A DNA stretch of 64,000 nucleotides from the NCBI GenBank assembly GCA_900545525.1, contig UQZX01000011.1, positions 27,201 through 91,200 of the forward strand, given 5' to 3'. Source of the DNA: an uncultured Prevotella sp. Its GTDB lineage: Bacteria > Bacteroidota > Bacteroidia > Bacteroidales > Bacteroidaceae. This document shows positions 44,434 to 53,397 of this stretch, piece after piece; position 1 is the stretch's first letter, and each line of letters opens with the position of its first letter. Both the position numbers and the translations under genes were made by a program. Below the pieces are notes generated by a model. That model was not told the origin of the DNA, did no database searches, and saw only the letters and a list, made by a program, of their open reading frames with translations.

Positions 44434-45792
44434 ATGAACCATATCGAAAGATTTTACGCTACGATAGAACGCAGGCCGACCGACAGACCGGCATCGTGGC
44501 TTGGCATACCCGATGCAAAGGCTGTGCCGCTATTGTACAAGCACTTTGGAGTGAACGGCATGAAAGCCCTGAAGGCACGCATAGACGATGACATATATCC
44601 TGTGGAGATGCCATATCACTCGCCGACAAGCAATGCCATATATGCGGCATTCGACTTTGCCAAGCGCAGACCGGACGGCTCGAACGAGGAACGCACGCTC
44701 ACGGCACCCGGTTTTTTCGAGGATTACACCGACGCATCGGCTGTTGACCTGTTCGACTGGCCTCAACCGGAAAAGTATATAGACCCGGAAGAGTGCCGCA
44801 AGGTGGTGGATGACGTGCCCGAAGGATATGCCGTCCTGGGTGTCGTATGGTCGGCTCACTTTCAGGATGCATGTGCGGCATTCGGCATGGAGGACGCTCT
44901 TGTAAAGATGTTCACGGCACCCGACTTGTTCAAAGCGGTGATAAACAGAATTACGGACTTCTACCTGCGCGCCAACGAGATATTCTATAAGGCAACACAA
45001 GGCAAGCTGCACGCCGTGCTGATAGGCAACGACTTCGGCAGCCAGCAGAACCTCATGGTCGGTCCGGAGCAACTGCGCGAATTTGTCTTTCCCGGCACAC
45101 GCAAGCTTATAGAACAGGCTAAGCGATACGGACTGAAGGTAATACACCACTCTTGCGGCTCCATATATGACATCATACCAGACCTTATAGAAATGGGAGT
45201 TGATGCCATACATCCCATACAGGCACTTGCATCGCGCATGGAACCGGAACGCCTGAACAAGGACTTTGGCTCACGCGTGTCATTCTGCGGAGGCGTAGAC
45301 GCACAGCATCTCATGGTAAACGGCACGACAAAGGAAGTGACGGACAAGATTATAGAGCTTAAAGAGCTTTTCCCGACGGGACTCATCATCTCACCAAGTC
45401 ATGAAGCAATACTTCCTGACACGAGAATGGAAAACGTCGAGGCACTGTTCCGCGCCGTGAAAGGCAAGGCAAAGCGATATGGAAGCGTAATAAAGGTGGC
45501 ACCCGGAAAGCTGGAAGAATACAAGCGCCTGCATGCGGCTGTATGGCAGCCGGTACTTAAAATGATACACGAATGCAACTTGAGAAACTATAGCATATAC
45601 TATAAAGATGGATATCTGTTCAGCTACTACGAATACATAGGTGACGACTATGAGGCAGACATGGCTAAAATGGCAGCCGACCCTGAGACACAACGGTGGT
45701 GGGATGTTTGCATGCCGTGCCAGCAACCGCTTGATACACGTGCCGAAGGAGAATGGTGGGCGGACATGGAAGAGGTGTTCCATACGGAATGA
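44434..45792 (+). CDS. URO-D family protein fused to an L-rhamnose mutarotase domain
   Basis: The protein has 452 residues. Residues 1 to about 345 form a uroporphyrinogen-decarboxylase/MtaA-type barrel (ERRPTDRPASWLG; VIHHSCGSIYDIIPDLIEMGVDAIHPIQ; GLIISPSHEAILPDT). Residues from about 348 form a RhaM/DUF718 mutarotase domain (KVAPGKLEEYKRLHAAVWQPVLKMI, NYSIYYKDGYLFSYYEY, QRWWDVCMPCQQPL). Members of the barrel family include heme-pathway decarboxylases and corrinoid methyltransferases. Sugar-associated Bacteroidota members of unknown reaction also exist. The mutarotase half points to a sugar role rather than heme synthesis. It is divergent from the B12-riboswitch gene. The catalytic activity is not assigned. 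Confidence 0.8.
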   Translation: MNHIERFYATIERRPTDRPASWLGIPDAKAVPLLYKHFGVNGMKALKARIDDDIYPVEMPYHSPTSNAIYAAFDFAKRRPDGSNEERTLTAPGFFEDYTDASAVDLFDWPQPEKYIDPEECRKVVDDVPEGYAVLGVVWSAHFQDACAAFGMEDALVKMFTAPDLFKAVINRITDFYLRANEIFYKATQGKLHAVLIGNDFGSQQNLMVGPEQLREFVFPGTRKLIEQAKRYGLKVIHHSCGSIYDIIPDLIEMGVDAIHPIQALASRMEPERLNKDFGSRVSFCGGVDAQHLMVNGTTKEVTDKIIELKELFPTGLIISPSHEAILPDTRMENVEALFRAVKGKAKRYGSVIKVAPGKLEEYKRLHAAVWQPVLKMIHECNLRNYSIYYKDGYLFSYYEYIGDDYEADMAKMAADPETQRWWDVCMPCQQPLDTRAEGEWWADMEEVFHTE

Positions 45793-45904
45793 TGGAAATG
45801 ACGGATGCCCAATTACGGGAAGTCATGGGATGAAAAAGCCATAAGACCAAGGCATGTCTCCGGCGGCATTCTGCACCCGCAATTCAACATCCGATATCTT
45901 ATAA

Positions 45905-45936
45905 TTCGTATTTTACATAGATTTTTCGTAAGTTTG
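45905..45936 (+). promoter_or_regulatory. Promoter of the DUF1015 gene
   Basis: TAAGTTTG (45929-45936) is a good -7 box with a weak TTCG -33 box (45905-45908), 43 bp before the ATG. Confidence 0.5.
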
Positions 45937-45979
45937 CAACATTAAACGTGAAACAGTTAAAACATAAAAACAAATCATT

Positions 45980-47227
45980 ATGGCAACAATAAAGCCCTTT
46001 AAAGGAATAAGACCACCGAAAGAACTGGTGGAAAAGGTTGAGTCACGCCCATACGATGTCCTCAACTCTGAAGAGGCACGCGCAGAGGCTGGCGACAACG
46101 AAATGAGTCTTTATCATATAATAAAGCCTGAAATAGACTTTGAACAGGGTACAAGCGAATACGATCCGAGAGTTTATGAGAAAGCTGCGGAGAACTTCTG
46201 CAAGTTCAAGAATAACGGCTGGCTTGTACAGGACGACGAAGAACATTATTATATATATGCACAGACAATGAACGGCAAGACACAATACGGTCTCGTGGTA
46301 GGTGCATACGTGAACGACTACATGACAGGCGCAATAAAGAAACATGAGCTTACACGCCGCGACAAGGAAGAAGACCGGATGAAACATGTACGCGTAAACA
46401 ACGCCAACATTGAGCCGGTGTTCTTTGCCTATCCCGACAACTGCTTCCTTGACAGCCTCATCATGCGTTATGCCGCCACCGAACCGGAGTATGACTTCAT
46501 TGCCCCGATAGACGGTTTCCGCCATCAGTTCTGGATTATAAACGATAAGAAAGACATTGCTGCCATAACAGATGAATTTGCAAAAATGCCTTCTCTTTAC
46601 ATTGCCGACGGTCACCACCGTTCTGCCGCCGCCGCTCTTGTAGGGGCAGAGAAGGCTACCCAAAATCCCAATCATAACGGAACCGAGGAATACAACTACT
46701 TCATGGCTGTTTGTTTCCAGGCTTCGCAGCTGACAATACTTGACTACAACCGTGTGGTGAAAGACCTTAACGGAAAGACAACAGAAGAGTTTATCGCTGC
46801 CCTGAAAGACAACTTCACGGTTGAGGAAAAGGGCAACGAAATATATAAGCCGTGCCGTCTGCACGAGTTTTCAATGTATCTTGACGGAAAATGGTACTGC
46901 CTCACGGCTAAAGACGGCACCTACGATAACTCTGACCCTATCGGAGTGCTTGACGTGGACATATCAAGCCGGCTTATACTTGACGAGATTTTGGGAATAA
47001 AGGACCTGCGTTCAGACAAGCGCATAGACTTTGTCGGCGGACTGCGCGGGCTTGAAGAGCTGAAAAGACGTGTTGACAGCGGCGAGATGCGTATGGCACT
47101 GGCTCTCTATCCTGTGTCAATGAAGCAGATTATGGACATTGCCGACAGCGGAAAAATAATGCCGCCGAAGGCTACTTGGTTTGAACCGAAACTGCGTTCG
47201 GGACTTGTTATACATGAGTTGGGATAA
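45980..47227 (+). CDS. DUF1015 family protein
   Basis: The 415-residue protein has the DUF1015 hallmarks: IKPFKGIRPPKELVEKVESRPYDVL at the start, SLYHIIKPEIDF, the VNNANIEPVFFAYPD segment and the strongly conserved SLYIADGHHRSAAAAL block. The function is unknown. In many Bacteroidales it sits directly behind serC-serA; here those genes are about 9 kb away. It is cytoplasmic. Confidence 0.9.
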   Translation: MATIKPFKGIRPPKELVEKVESRPYDVLNSEEARAEAGDNEMSLYHIIKPEIDFEQGTSEYDPRVYEKAAENFCKFKNNGWLVQDDEEHYYIYAQTMNGKTQYGLVVGAYVNDYMTGAIKKHELTRRDKEEDRMKHVRVNNANIEPVFFAYPDNCFLDSLIMRYAATEPEYDFIAPIDGFRHQFWIINDKKDIAAITDEFAKMPSLYIADGHHRSAAAALVGAEKATQNPNHNGTEEYNYFMAVCFQASQLTILDYNRVVKDLNGKTTEEFIAALKDNFTVEEKGNEIYKPCRLHEFSMYLDGKWYCLTAKDGTYDNSDPIGVLDVDISSRLILDEILGIKDLRSDKRIDFVGGLRGLEELKRRVDSGEMRMALALYPVSMKQIMDIADSGKIMPPKATWFEPKLRSGLVIHELG

Positions 47228-47341
47228 ATACAAATATGCCGGATGTAAGACAGGGGACATACAAATAAAGATGTTGTATTCGTGACATAATGTCTTTATT
47301 GCTCCCAGTCTAATAAGATACACAGAAAAAACAAGGCAGAA

Positions 47342-47926
47342 GTGCAGGACGAATATAAGACCATAGCAGGCACGGGCGAGGGAACTTACACGGAAAAGCG
47401 CAGTAAGTTCCTCGCTTTTTCTCACCATGTAGAGACAGTGGATGAGATAAAGGAACTGCTGCAACAATACCGCAAGAAGTATTATGATGCCCGCCACGTG
47501 TGTTACGCCTACATGCTCGGTCCGGAAAGGACGGAGTTCCGCGCCAACGACGACGGTGAACCAGGCAGCACGGCAGGCAAACCGATATTGGGACAGATAA
47601 ACAGTGCCGGACTTACAGATATACTTGTTGTGGTAGTACGCTACTACGGCGGCGTAAATCTTGGTACGGGCGGACTGATAGTGGCATACCGCGAAGCTGC
47701 GATGCAGGCAATTTCCAATTCAGAAATAGTAAGCCGCACGGTGGAAGAGGTCGTCACATATACTTTTCCATACGTGATGATGAACGCCGTAATGAGAATT
47801 GTGAAGGAAATGTCACCGCGCATCGTGTCCCAGACATTTGACAACACATGCACCATAAGTCTCGGTATAAAAAAGTCGGAAGCTGGAATACTAAGAGAAA
47901 AATTAAACAAATTATCCTTTGAATAA
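47342..47926 (+). CDS. YigZ/IMPACT family protein
   Basis: This 194-residue protein starts at a GTG, because no suitable ATG precedes the conserved region. It has the UPF0029 N-terminal domain with KRSKFLAFSHHVETVDEIK, ARHVCYAYMLG, NDDGEPGSTAGKPIL and the VVRYYGGVNLGTGGL signature. A small C-terminal DUF1949-type domain follows. Relatives of human IMPACT may act in translation control; the bacterial role is unclear. A tRNA-Ser gene follows. Confidence 0.9.
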   Translation: MQDEYKTIAGTGEGTYTEKRSKFLAFSHHVETVDEIKELLQQYRKKYYDARHVCYAYMLGPERTEFRANDDGEPGSTAGKPILGQINSAGLTDILVVVVRYYGGVNLGTGGLIVAYREAAMQAISNSEIVSRTVEEVVTYTFPYVMMNAVMRIVKEMSPRIVSQTFDNTCTISLGIKKSEAGILREKLNKLSFE

Positions 47927-47957
47927 TTGCATTTGTTCAAAATAAATATTACTTTTG
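47927..47957 (+). promoter_or_regulatory. Promoter of the tRNA-Ser gene
   Basis: TTGC (47927-47930), a 19-bp spacer and TACTTTTG (47950-47957) fit the Bacteroidetes pattern, 24 bp before the tRNA. It overlaps the end of the YigZ gene. Confidence 0.5.
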
Positions 47958-47980
47958 CACTGTCTTTAGACAACATACAG

Positions 47981-48068
47981 GGAAGATTGGCAGAGTGACC
48001 GAATGCGCTGGACTCGAAATCCGGTATACCCCTTTCGGGTATCGGGGGTTTGAATCCCTCATCTTCCG
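47981..48068 (+). tRNA. tRNA-Ser (anticodon CGA)
   Basis: The 88-nt cloverleaf has acceptor arms GGAAGAT and ATCTTCC and the D arm with the GGCAGAGTGACCGAATGC type. The anticodon arm GGACTCGAAATCC places CGA in the loop, and a long variable arm (ATACCCCTTTCGGGTAT) is typical of class II serine tRNAs. The T arm is GGGGGTTTGAATCCCTC. Discriminator G; CCA is not encoded. Confidence 0.95.
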
Positions 48069-48069
48069 C

Positions 48070-48115
48070 AAAGAAAGTCCGGTGGTTATAAACAGCCACC
48101 GGACTTTCTTTTAAA
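48070..48115 (+). terminator. Terminator of tRNA-Ser
   Basis: AAAGAAAGTCCGGTGG (48070-48085) pairs perfectly with 48096-48111 and is followed by T residues. Confidence 0.85.
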
Positions 48116-48116
48116 A

Positions 48117-48156
48117 CAGAACCGCACCGTTCCGAATATGGAACGGTGCGGTTCTG
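48117..48156 (-). terminator. Terminator of nrdG
   Basis: A 17-bp perfect stem (48117-48133 with 48140-48156) with a 6-nt loop lies just beyond the leftward nrdG stop. Confidence 0.85.
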
Positions 48157-48161
48157 TCATT

Positions 48162-48629
48162 TTATCTATTCCAGAAACGGGATGTTATATCGACAAAATC
48201 ATCATCGGCAACACGCTTGTAAAGTCGCTGATTGGTATCAGGGCTTTTCAAACCTCCAAGATGTTTAATGTAAGGACCTGTCTTTATATAGTCGAAATCA
48301 CTTTTTCTTACAACGCCCGGTATGCGTGCCCTGCCGCTATACCACGCCACCTTGAGACGCGGGAAGCTGCCATGCAGGTGTCCGGCGAGCATGTTTACAT
48401 ATTCAGGTTCTGCATCGCCACCCATAAAGCAAACACATGTTATGTCCGGACCATAGCTGTTTATTATATTGTCAAGTTCCCCTGTAGTTAGCGGAGTGCC
48501 AGTATCTTCCCAAAGATACTGGCTATGGCATCCCGGACAATGGCAGGGACAGCCGGAAATATTGACTGACAATGTCACCTCATCCGGTATCTCCTGAAAC
48601 ACTATGCCCGTATTTACATATTTCAACAT
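48162..48629 (-). CDS. nrdG: Anaerobic ribonucleotide reductase activating protein
   Basis: The 155-residue radical-SAM enzyme has the iron-sulfur motif CxxxCxxC within SGCPCHCPGCHSQYLW near residue 30, and CVCFMGGDAEPEYVN. It generates the glycyl radical on NrdD using S-adenosylmethionine. It lies 40 bp downstream of nrdD on the same strand, the usual order. Confidence 0.95.
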   Translation of the reverse strand: MLKYVNTGIVFQEIPDEVTLSVNISGCPCHCPGCHSQYLWEDTGTPLTTGELDNIINSYGPDITCVCFMGGDAEPEYVNMLAGHLHGSFPRLKVAWYSGRARIPGVVRKSDFDYIKTGPYIKHLGGLKSPDTNQRLYKRVADDDFVDITSRFWNR

Positions 48630-48669
48630 GATATATATTGACCGTAATTAAACTGCATTCCGGCAAGCA

Positions 48670-50766
48670 TTATAAGTCTGCATTGGCATAATAACGCCTC
48701 GCAGTTTCCTGCTGGCGTGCAGCCGAGAAATTGCTTACACGCTTAAGATAGCCGATGATACGCGTCATATAATCAACATTCTTGCTCTTGCAATGGGGAC
48801 ATTCTTTAAGATAACGCTTGTCGATATATCCGCAATCGTTACATATTGTATTAGGTATATTAAACGTAAAGTAGTTGCATCCCTCCTTAGCAGCAACCCT
48901 GAGCAATTGCCTGTACTGTGTTTTCGACAGATGTTCCTCCAAGTTCATGTGCAATGCGGAGCCTCCGGTAAGATGCTGTATATATGGTGCGCCATGAAGC
49001 TTGAACTTTTCGATGATATCAAGAGAATCGTCTTCAACAACATAGAAATAGCTGTTGTAACAGTCACGGGGCACAAAATATCCGTCTTCCCTGTCCCATT
49101 TGGCATGCTTTACGCCGACATTCTCAGCAGGAATCATCTCACAATTGAACAATATATCCTTTGTCCTGTACAGCTTGTTATATTTTTCGACAAGCCCGAG
49201 GATGCCCTGCACAAACTTAAGATATTTGGGATTATCCGTTATTTCAAGCCCCATGAACTCAGCAGCCTCCACAAGTCCGTTAATTCCTACGGTCAGATAC
49301 TGACGTCCGATATTGATATATCCGGCATCAAACAACGGCAGCATGCCGTTCTTCTGCAAATCCTTAAGATTTTCGTTGTATGCAATCTGCACCTTGTGCA
49401 CCAGGTCTATGACATCGCACAAGAACGTCTCATAATCCATTTTGTTGTTTACGGCATACTGTATGCAGCGGTTCAGATTGATTGTAAGCACGCTCTTAGA
49501 ACCCGTCGAGACACCTCCGGCACCGAGAGTATAGCTGAAACCGTTGTCCTGTATCTCATTTCTAAGACGGCAACACGAACTCAACGAGTCGGCATTGTCA
49601 CTCATATAAGTAAAGAAAGAGTGCCCTTCGGAATACATTTCAGCAGCAAAGTCGCCCCACTCCTTGTCTATTACATCGCCGTTCTCGGTAAGAAGTGCCA
49701 TCGTCTCCACGGGGAATGTAAGAACAGTCTTTGTCCTTTCCTTGTTAAACCACTTCATAAAGCGCTTCTGAAGCCAGCTCAGTCCGTTCCAGTCCGGCTT
49801 GCTTCCATCCGGGAAATAGAACTCTCCGAAAAGGCTTTCGAAGTACGGTTTGTCATAGTAAGCAATGTTCCAGAACACCGCCTGATAATTACGCGCACCG
49901 GTAGGCTGGTTTATTGAGTATACAATCTGTTCGAAACAGTCGGTTATCATCTTGTCTATCGTACGGTGCTTCAACGACATGTCCACGACCTTATCCGCCT
50001 CTTTCCAATAGTCCTTACCATATTCCTGACCGAGAAAATAATTCAGATACATAAGAAACTCGGGCGTAGCACAGGCTCCGCTCAACATACTCGAAACCAT
50101 GAAGACCATGTTTACAAAGCCTCCACAGAAAGATTTCAGATTGGTGGGAGCCGTAGAATTGCCTCCAATAGAAGTCGTTCCACCGATGAGCCACGGATAC
50201 ATGGTTATCGAAGCACAATAGTTTGCAAGGCTCGTCTCGTCATTCTTATATATAAAATGATGTGTAAGAAGATCCACATACTTGTCTGCCAGCTCTTTCC
50301 CATACATCCTTTTAATGCGGTCTGTCAGCAGGCGGCGGTTCAGACGTATGAAACTCGACTTTGGAAGCTCGCCTATCAAAGTTGCAATATTCTTATGTTC
50401 CACATTTGCATTGGCATCATATTTTGAACCAGTTGCAGCATTGCTTGCAACACAATAGTCTGCCAAAAAGTTCAACTTCTCCATTGTCTCGCGGTCTTCC
50501 GTATGGCGCTGGCGATAGAGCATAAAGCTCTTTGCCACCTTATAGTATCCCTCTTTCATCAGAGCCTCTTCCACTTCGTTCTGTATATCCTCAACCTTTA
50601 TGCCCTCGTACATATTCAAATGGCTGAGTATCTGGGATATACGCCCAAGGTCTACAGGTTCGTCCACTGAGTTGAAAGCCTTTATTATGGCATTCATAAT
50701 CTTGTCAAGACTAAAGCGTTCCACTACTCCGTTACGCTTTGTAATAGTAAAGTTTTTTATTTCCAT
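48670..50766 (-). CDS. nrdD: Anaerobic ribonucleoside-triphosphate reductase
   Basis: This is a 698-residue enzyme from the ATG at 50766 (MEIKNFTITKRNGVVERFSLDK). An N-terminal ATP-cone (about 1-95) gives allosteric control. The large central barrel contains SSCCRLRN. A C-terminal zinc site (CNDCGY and CPHCKS) precedes the glycyl-radical motif RIIGYLKRVSNFSAARQ with the radical glycine in RIIGYL. It makes deoxyribonucleotides under anaerobic conditions. An in-frame ATG 27 bp upstream is possible. The leader carries repeated AAGTTTTC/GAAAACTT palindromes. Confidence 0.97.
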   Translation of the reverse strand: MEIKNFTITKRNGVVERFSLDKIMNAIIKAFNSVDEPVDLGRISQILSHLNMYEGIKVEDIQNEVEEALMKEGYYKVAKSFMLYRQRHTEDRETMEKLNFLADYCVASNAATGSKYDANANVEHKNIATLIGELPKSSFIRLNRRLLTDRIKRMYGKELADKYVDLLTHHFIYKNDETSLANYCASITMYPWLIGGTTSIGGNSTAPTNLKSFCGGFVNMVFMVSSMLSGACATPEFLMYLNYFLGQEYGKDYWKEADKVVDMSLKHRTIDKMITDCFEQIVYSINQPTGARNYQAVFWNIAYYDKPYFESLFGEFYFPDGSKPDWNGLSWLQKRFMKWFNKERTKTVLTFPVETMALLTENGDVIDKEWGDFAAEMYSEGHSFFTYMSDNADSLSSCCRLRNEIQDNGFSYTLGAGGVSTGSKSVLTINLNRCIQYAVNNKMDYETFLCDVIDLVHKVQIAYNENLKDLQKNGMLPLFDAGYINIGRQYLTVGINGLVEAAEFMGLEITDNPKYLKFVQGILGLVEKYNKLYRTKDILFNCEMIPAENVGVKHAKWDREDGYFVPRDCYNSYFYVVEDDSLDIIEKFKLHGAPYIQHLTGGSALHMNLEEHLSKTQYRQLLRVAAKEGCNYFTFNIPNTICNDCGYIDKRYLKECPHCKSKNVDYMTRIIGYLKRVSNFSAARQQETARRYYANADL

Positions 50767-50807
50767 GATGCTCCTTTTTGGATAACTTTTCAACTTTTAA
50801 TCATCAC

Positions 50808-50859
50808 AAAGTTTTCTTTTTTGAAAACTTTACCTAAATTAAGACCTGCAAAAGTTTTC
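50808..50859. promoter_or_regulatory. Operator-like palindrome in the nrdD leader
   Basis: AAAGTTTTC (50808-50816) and GAAAACTTT (50823-50831) form an inverted repeat, and a third AAAAGTTTTC copy lies at 50850-50859. The set lies between the promoter box (50884-50891) and the nrdD start, consistent with a regulator site. It does not resemble the NrdR box. Confidence 0.5.
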
Positions 50860-50883
50860 CGATTTGTACATTGTTACGGGTTA

Positions 50884-50891
50884 CAAAGATA
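50884..50891 (-). promoter_or_regulatory. -7 promoter box of nrdDG
   Basis: Read leftward it is TATCTTTG, 117 bp before the nrdD ATG. No clear -33 TTTG lies at 19-20 bp. Confidence 0.5.
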
Positions 50892-50955
50892 GCATAAAAA
50901 TTAAAACTTCACACTAATTACATACAAAAAAATTATCAGAAAGATTAAAGTTCTT

Positions 50956-51912
50956 CTACAACTTGACCGAAGATATATCCACAAGATTGTTGACAATGGC
51001 ATAGATTGTCAGCCCTGCCGGACTGTGTATCTGCAACTTACGCGCAATATTACGCCGATGAGTAATAACCGTATTGACAGAGATGAAAAGGTGGTCGGCA
51101 ATCTCCTTATTTGTCATACCCTGAACCAAGGCGACAACAACATCCTTTTCACGGTCGCTCAAAGCTTCGCCTCCGTCCTTATTCTGACTTATCATACGGG
51201 ATATCTTCACAGAGACATCATTCTTCTTGAACTTGTTCTCAAGATTGCGTATCACCGGAATAAACATCTCGTCCTCTATTCTTGCATGCTGTTTCAGCCA
51301 TTCCTCATTACTGTAAAGGTCGTGAAGAGTGGCTATAAGCTGGTTGTTGCTGCGCGAATCGCTCGGCAGATACTTTATTATAATGTTCTTCAGCTCGCGC
51401 AGCTTCATGTCTATCTGGTCATGATGCTTTGAAAAAGTATCTATGTCATACCGGTCGTCAACATTCCCGTCAAGCAGTCCTTCGACATAAGGAAACACGT
51501 TTTGCTCTTCATATTCCATGTGCACACGCACCTCATCGGCAAACTCGTCGTACAGCCGGAGTATCAACCGGGCAAGATTGTCGGTATCGTCCAGCGCCTC
51601 CTTCAACTCACGGCGTATGAAAGGAAGCTCAAAGTTAAGATAATACTCATGAGATGCCTCAAGATAATGCAGCAGTGTCGGAATAGAGAGACGGTCATTG
51701 TCGCTAACAGGAGCATTGCCGTTCATCGAGAAATTGACAACAGCCAGAAAAGTACAGGTATCAACGTTCTGCTCCTCACACACCTCCATCACAGTCTTGT
51801 CTCCAAAACCAAGATTGATGCCAAAGCGCCCCAGGCTCTGCAACATGTCATAATTGTCCGCGATAAGAGATATCATCCTGTCGTCGGCTTCGTATATCTT
51901 ACTATTCTTCAT
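50956..51912 (-). CDS. Hemerythrin-like (HHE) and LuxR-type HTH regulator
   Basis: The 318-residue protein has three parts. An N-terminal segment (about 1-75, MISLIADNYDMLQSLGRFGINLGFGDKTV, then EEQNVDTCTFLAVVN) resembles the start of RIC/ScdA iron-sulfur repair proteins. A four-helix HHE domain follows (about 80-235) with metal-ligand candidates in HYLEASHEYY, HMEYEEQNVFPYV, FSKHHDQID and HARIEDEMFIPV. A LuxR-type DNA-binding domain (about 250-312, LSDREKDVVVALVQGMTNKEIADHLFIS) completes it. The di-iron site could sense oxygen or nitric oxide. It lies directly upstream of nrdDG on the same strand, and control of that operon is an inference. Confidence 0.85.
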   Translation of the reverse strand: MKNSKIYEADDRMISLIADNYDMLQSLGRFGINLGFGDKTVMEVCEEQNVDTCTFLAVVNFSMNGNAPVSDNDRLSIPTLLHYLEASHEYYLNFELPFIRRELKEALDDTDNLARLILRLYDEFADEVRVHMEYEEQNVFPYVEGLLDGNVDDRYDIDTFSKHHDQIDMKLRELKNIIIKYLPSDSRSNNQLIATLHDLYSNEEWLKQHARIEDEMFIPVIRNLENKFKKNDVSVKISRMISQNKDGGEALSDREKDVVVALVQGMTNKEIADHLFISVNTVITHRRNIARKLQIHSPAGLTIYAIVNNLVDISSVKL

Positions 51913-52032
51913 TCCTCACACCTTATTATATATATTATTAATACAACCATGGAGCACACTGCTACGAAAGCAACACACACCGTACAAAATAACGAATTTT
52001 ATTTCATTCCTGCAACTGCCGCCGCGTCTTTA

Positions 52033-53055
52033 TCAAATATCTATTGCGTATCCTATGCCGGCATCAAACGTTTTTTCCGTTCTCACCCCACAAATACGGC
52101 GGTGCCCGTATTCCACCTTCAATACCAGATTGCGCAACGGAGAAATATTCGCCCCAAGTGTCATCTTATTCCTCGCCCCTATTTCGAACACGCCGTCATA
52201 ACGCACAAAAGGCAGCAACACCAGTCCTTTTCCATGCAGTCCGGCAAGCACGGCAAAGTCATATCCAACCTCCACACCTGCCGACTTGGCTCCACAATCC
52301 GTACAATATACCACTGAACCGTCGGCTATCCAACCGTTTTTCCGGAAATCAAAGTCTGCGGCACCAAAGAAAACTCCGTCTGTTCCAACAAACTCACCTG
52401 CCCGGCACCGCCTCACCATGCCACATGAAGACTTGCCCCAGTATCCTCCGGCACCAATGCGCAGCCCGTCGACAACATCCGTAATGTCGGATCTGAAAGC
52501 CATGCCAAGTGCACACGAACGGTTAAGCGGAAAATCAAGGCACGATATCACAGAAACCTCATAGCACCATCTACCGGCATTTCCCCATACTGCAAGCCCT
52601 GTCTCATGCCACGACATAGGCAATACTCCCGACTCGCTCTCCGGGTCATAAATGGTAAGAGCAGGTCCGCCGCTGTTGGTAAGTCCGACCGGAACATCCA
52701 CAATACCGCCCTTCACATTCAGCTTTTCACTAAAAGACTTGTTGACATACAACTTGTTTGTCGAAAACATATCTTTGAAAGAACTGCACCATACGCCGTC
52801 TTCATAAAAGCGCTCATACTCAAACTCAGCCGACAGAGACCAGCCTTTTCCAAGACGCATGCTTCCCGACGCCTCTATATGCGGGAAATCAAAGACCGTG
52901 CGGTCTTCTCCATAATAATTGTGTCCGTAGTTGGTCTCAAACGAGACTTCACCTTCGAAGACTGCCAAAGAATCCGTTTCGCAACCATCCGCACAGGCAA
53001 CGTCCACACTAAAAAACAGCAACAGTGCTGCAACCGTTGTTTTTCGTAAATTCAT
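52033..53055 (-). CDS. Porin-like outer-membrane protein
   Basis: From the ATG at 53055 the 340-residue protein has a signal peptide (TTVAALLLFFSVDVACA, about residues 5-22). A chain of amphipathic beta strands follows (EFEYERFYEDG, GGIVDVPVGLTNSGGPALTIYDPES, GLRIGAGGYWG). The terminal strand is TFDAGIGYAIDI. This is the appearance of an outer-membrane barrel. Several cysteines in the mature part (CTDCG, CLDF, CGM) are unusual for a porin. No specific substrate can be assigned. Confidence 0.7.
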   Translation of the reverse strand: MNLRKTTVAALLLFFSVDVACADGCETDSLAVFEGEVSFETNYGHNYYGEDRTVFDFPHIEASGSMRLGKGWSLSAEFEYERFYEDGVWCSSFKDMFSTNKLYVNKSFSEKLNVKGGIVDVPVGLTNSGGPALTIYDPESESGVLPMSWHETGLAVWGNAGRWCYEVSVISCLDFPLNRSCALGMAFRSDITDVVDGLRIGAGGYWGKSSCGMVRRCRAGEFVGTDGVFFGAADFDFRKNGWIADGSVVYCTDCGAKSAGVEVGYDFAVLAGLHGKGLVLLPFVRYDGVFEIGARNKMTLGANISPLRNLVLKVEYGHRRICGVRTEKTFDAGIGYAIDI

Positions 53056-53321
53056 AACATCTGTATAATTAAGCGGAAAAGTACCGTCCTGCCTTTCCTC
53101 TGCGACCGCTATGCCCACGCGCCCCACCCGTTTCCGGCACACAAGCATCAGTCTCCTGTCACCATGCCGGGCAAGACAATATAAAGTCTGCCGTCAATAT
53201 CACATTCCGGCGGTGCAAAATAACAAAATATATGCCAACAATGCAATCACAAAAAATAGGTATTTTTACATATTATTCACTGCATGACAATACCCATTTT
53301 ACATCATTGCGGAAGAAAAAA
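53056..53321. other. Non-coding gap upstream of the porin-like gene
   Basis: About 270 bp with no credible gene. It should hold the promoter of the leftward porin-like gene, but no full consensus is seen. The region near 53210-53240 (leftward TATTTTG strings) is the best candidate. Confidence 0.4.
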
Positions 53322-53353
53322 ATATGTCGGAGCACATTTGTGCTCCGACATAT
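53322..53353 (-). terminator. Terminator of rny
   Basis: A 15-bp perfect stem (53322-53336 with 53339-53353) has a 2-nt loop and lies about 45 bp past the rny stop. Confidence 0.85.
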
Positions 53354-53397
53354 TCATTTGATTTCACAGCCCTCTCCGGCATAGCCAATATACGTCT

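Noticed and set aside
48001..48068. tRNA-Ser as the integration site of a mobile element
   Set aside because: No integrase, direct repeat of the tRNA end or foreign gene follows it; a terminator and nrdG come directly after.
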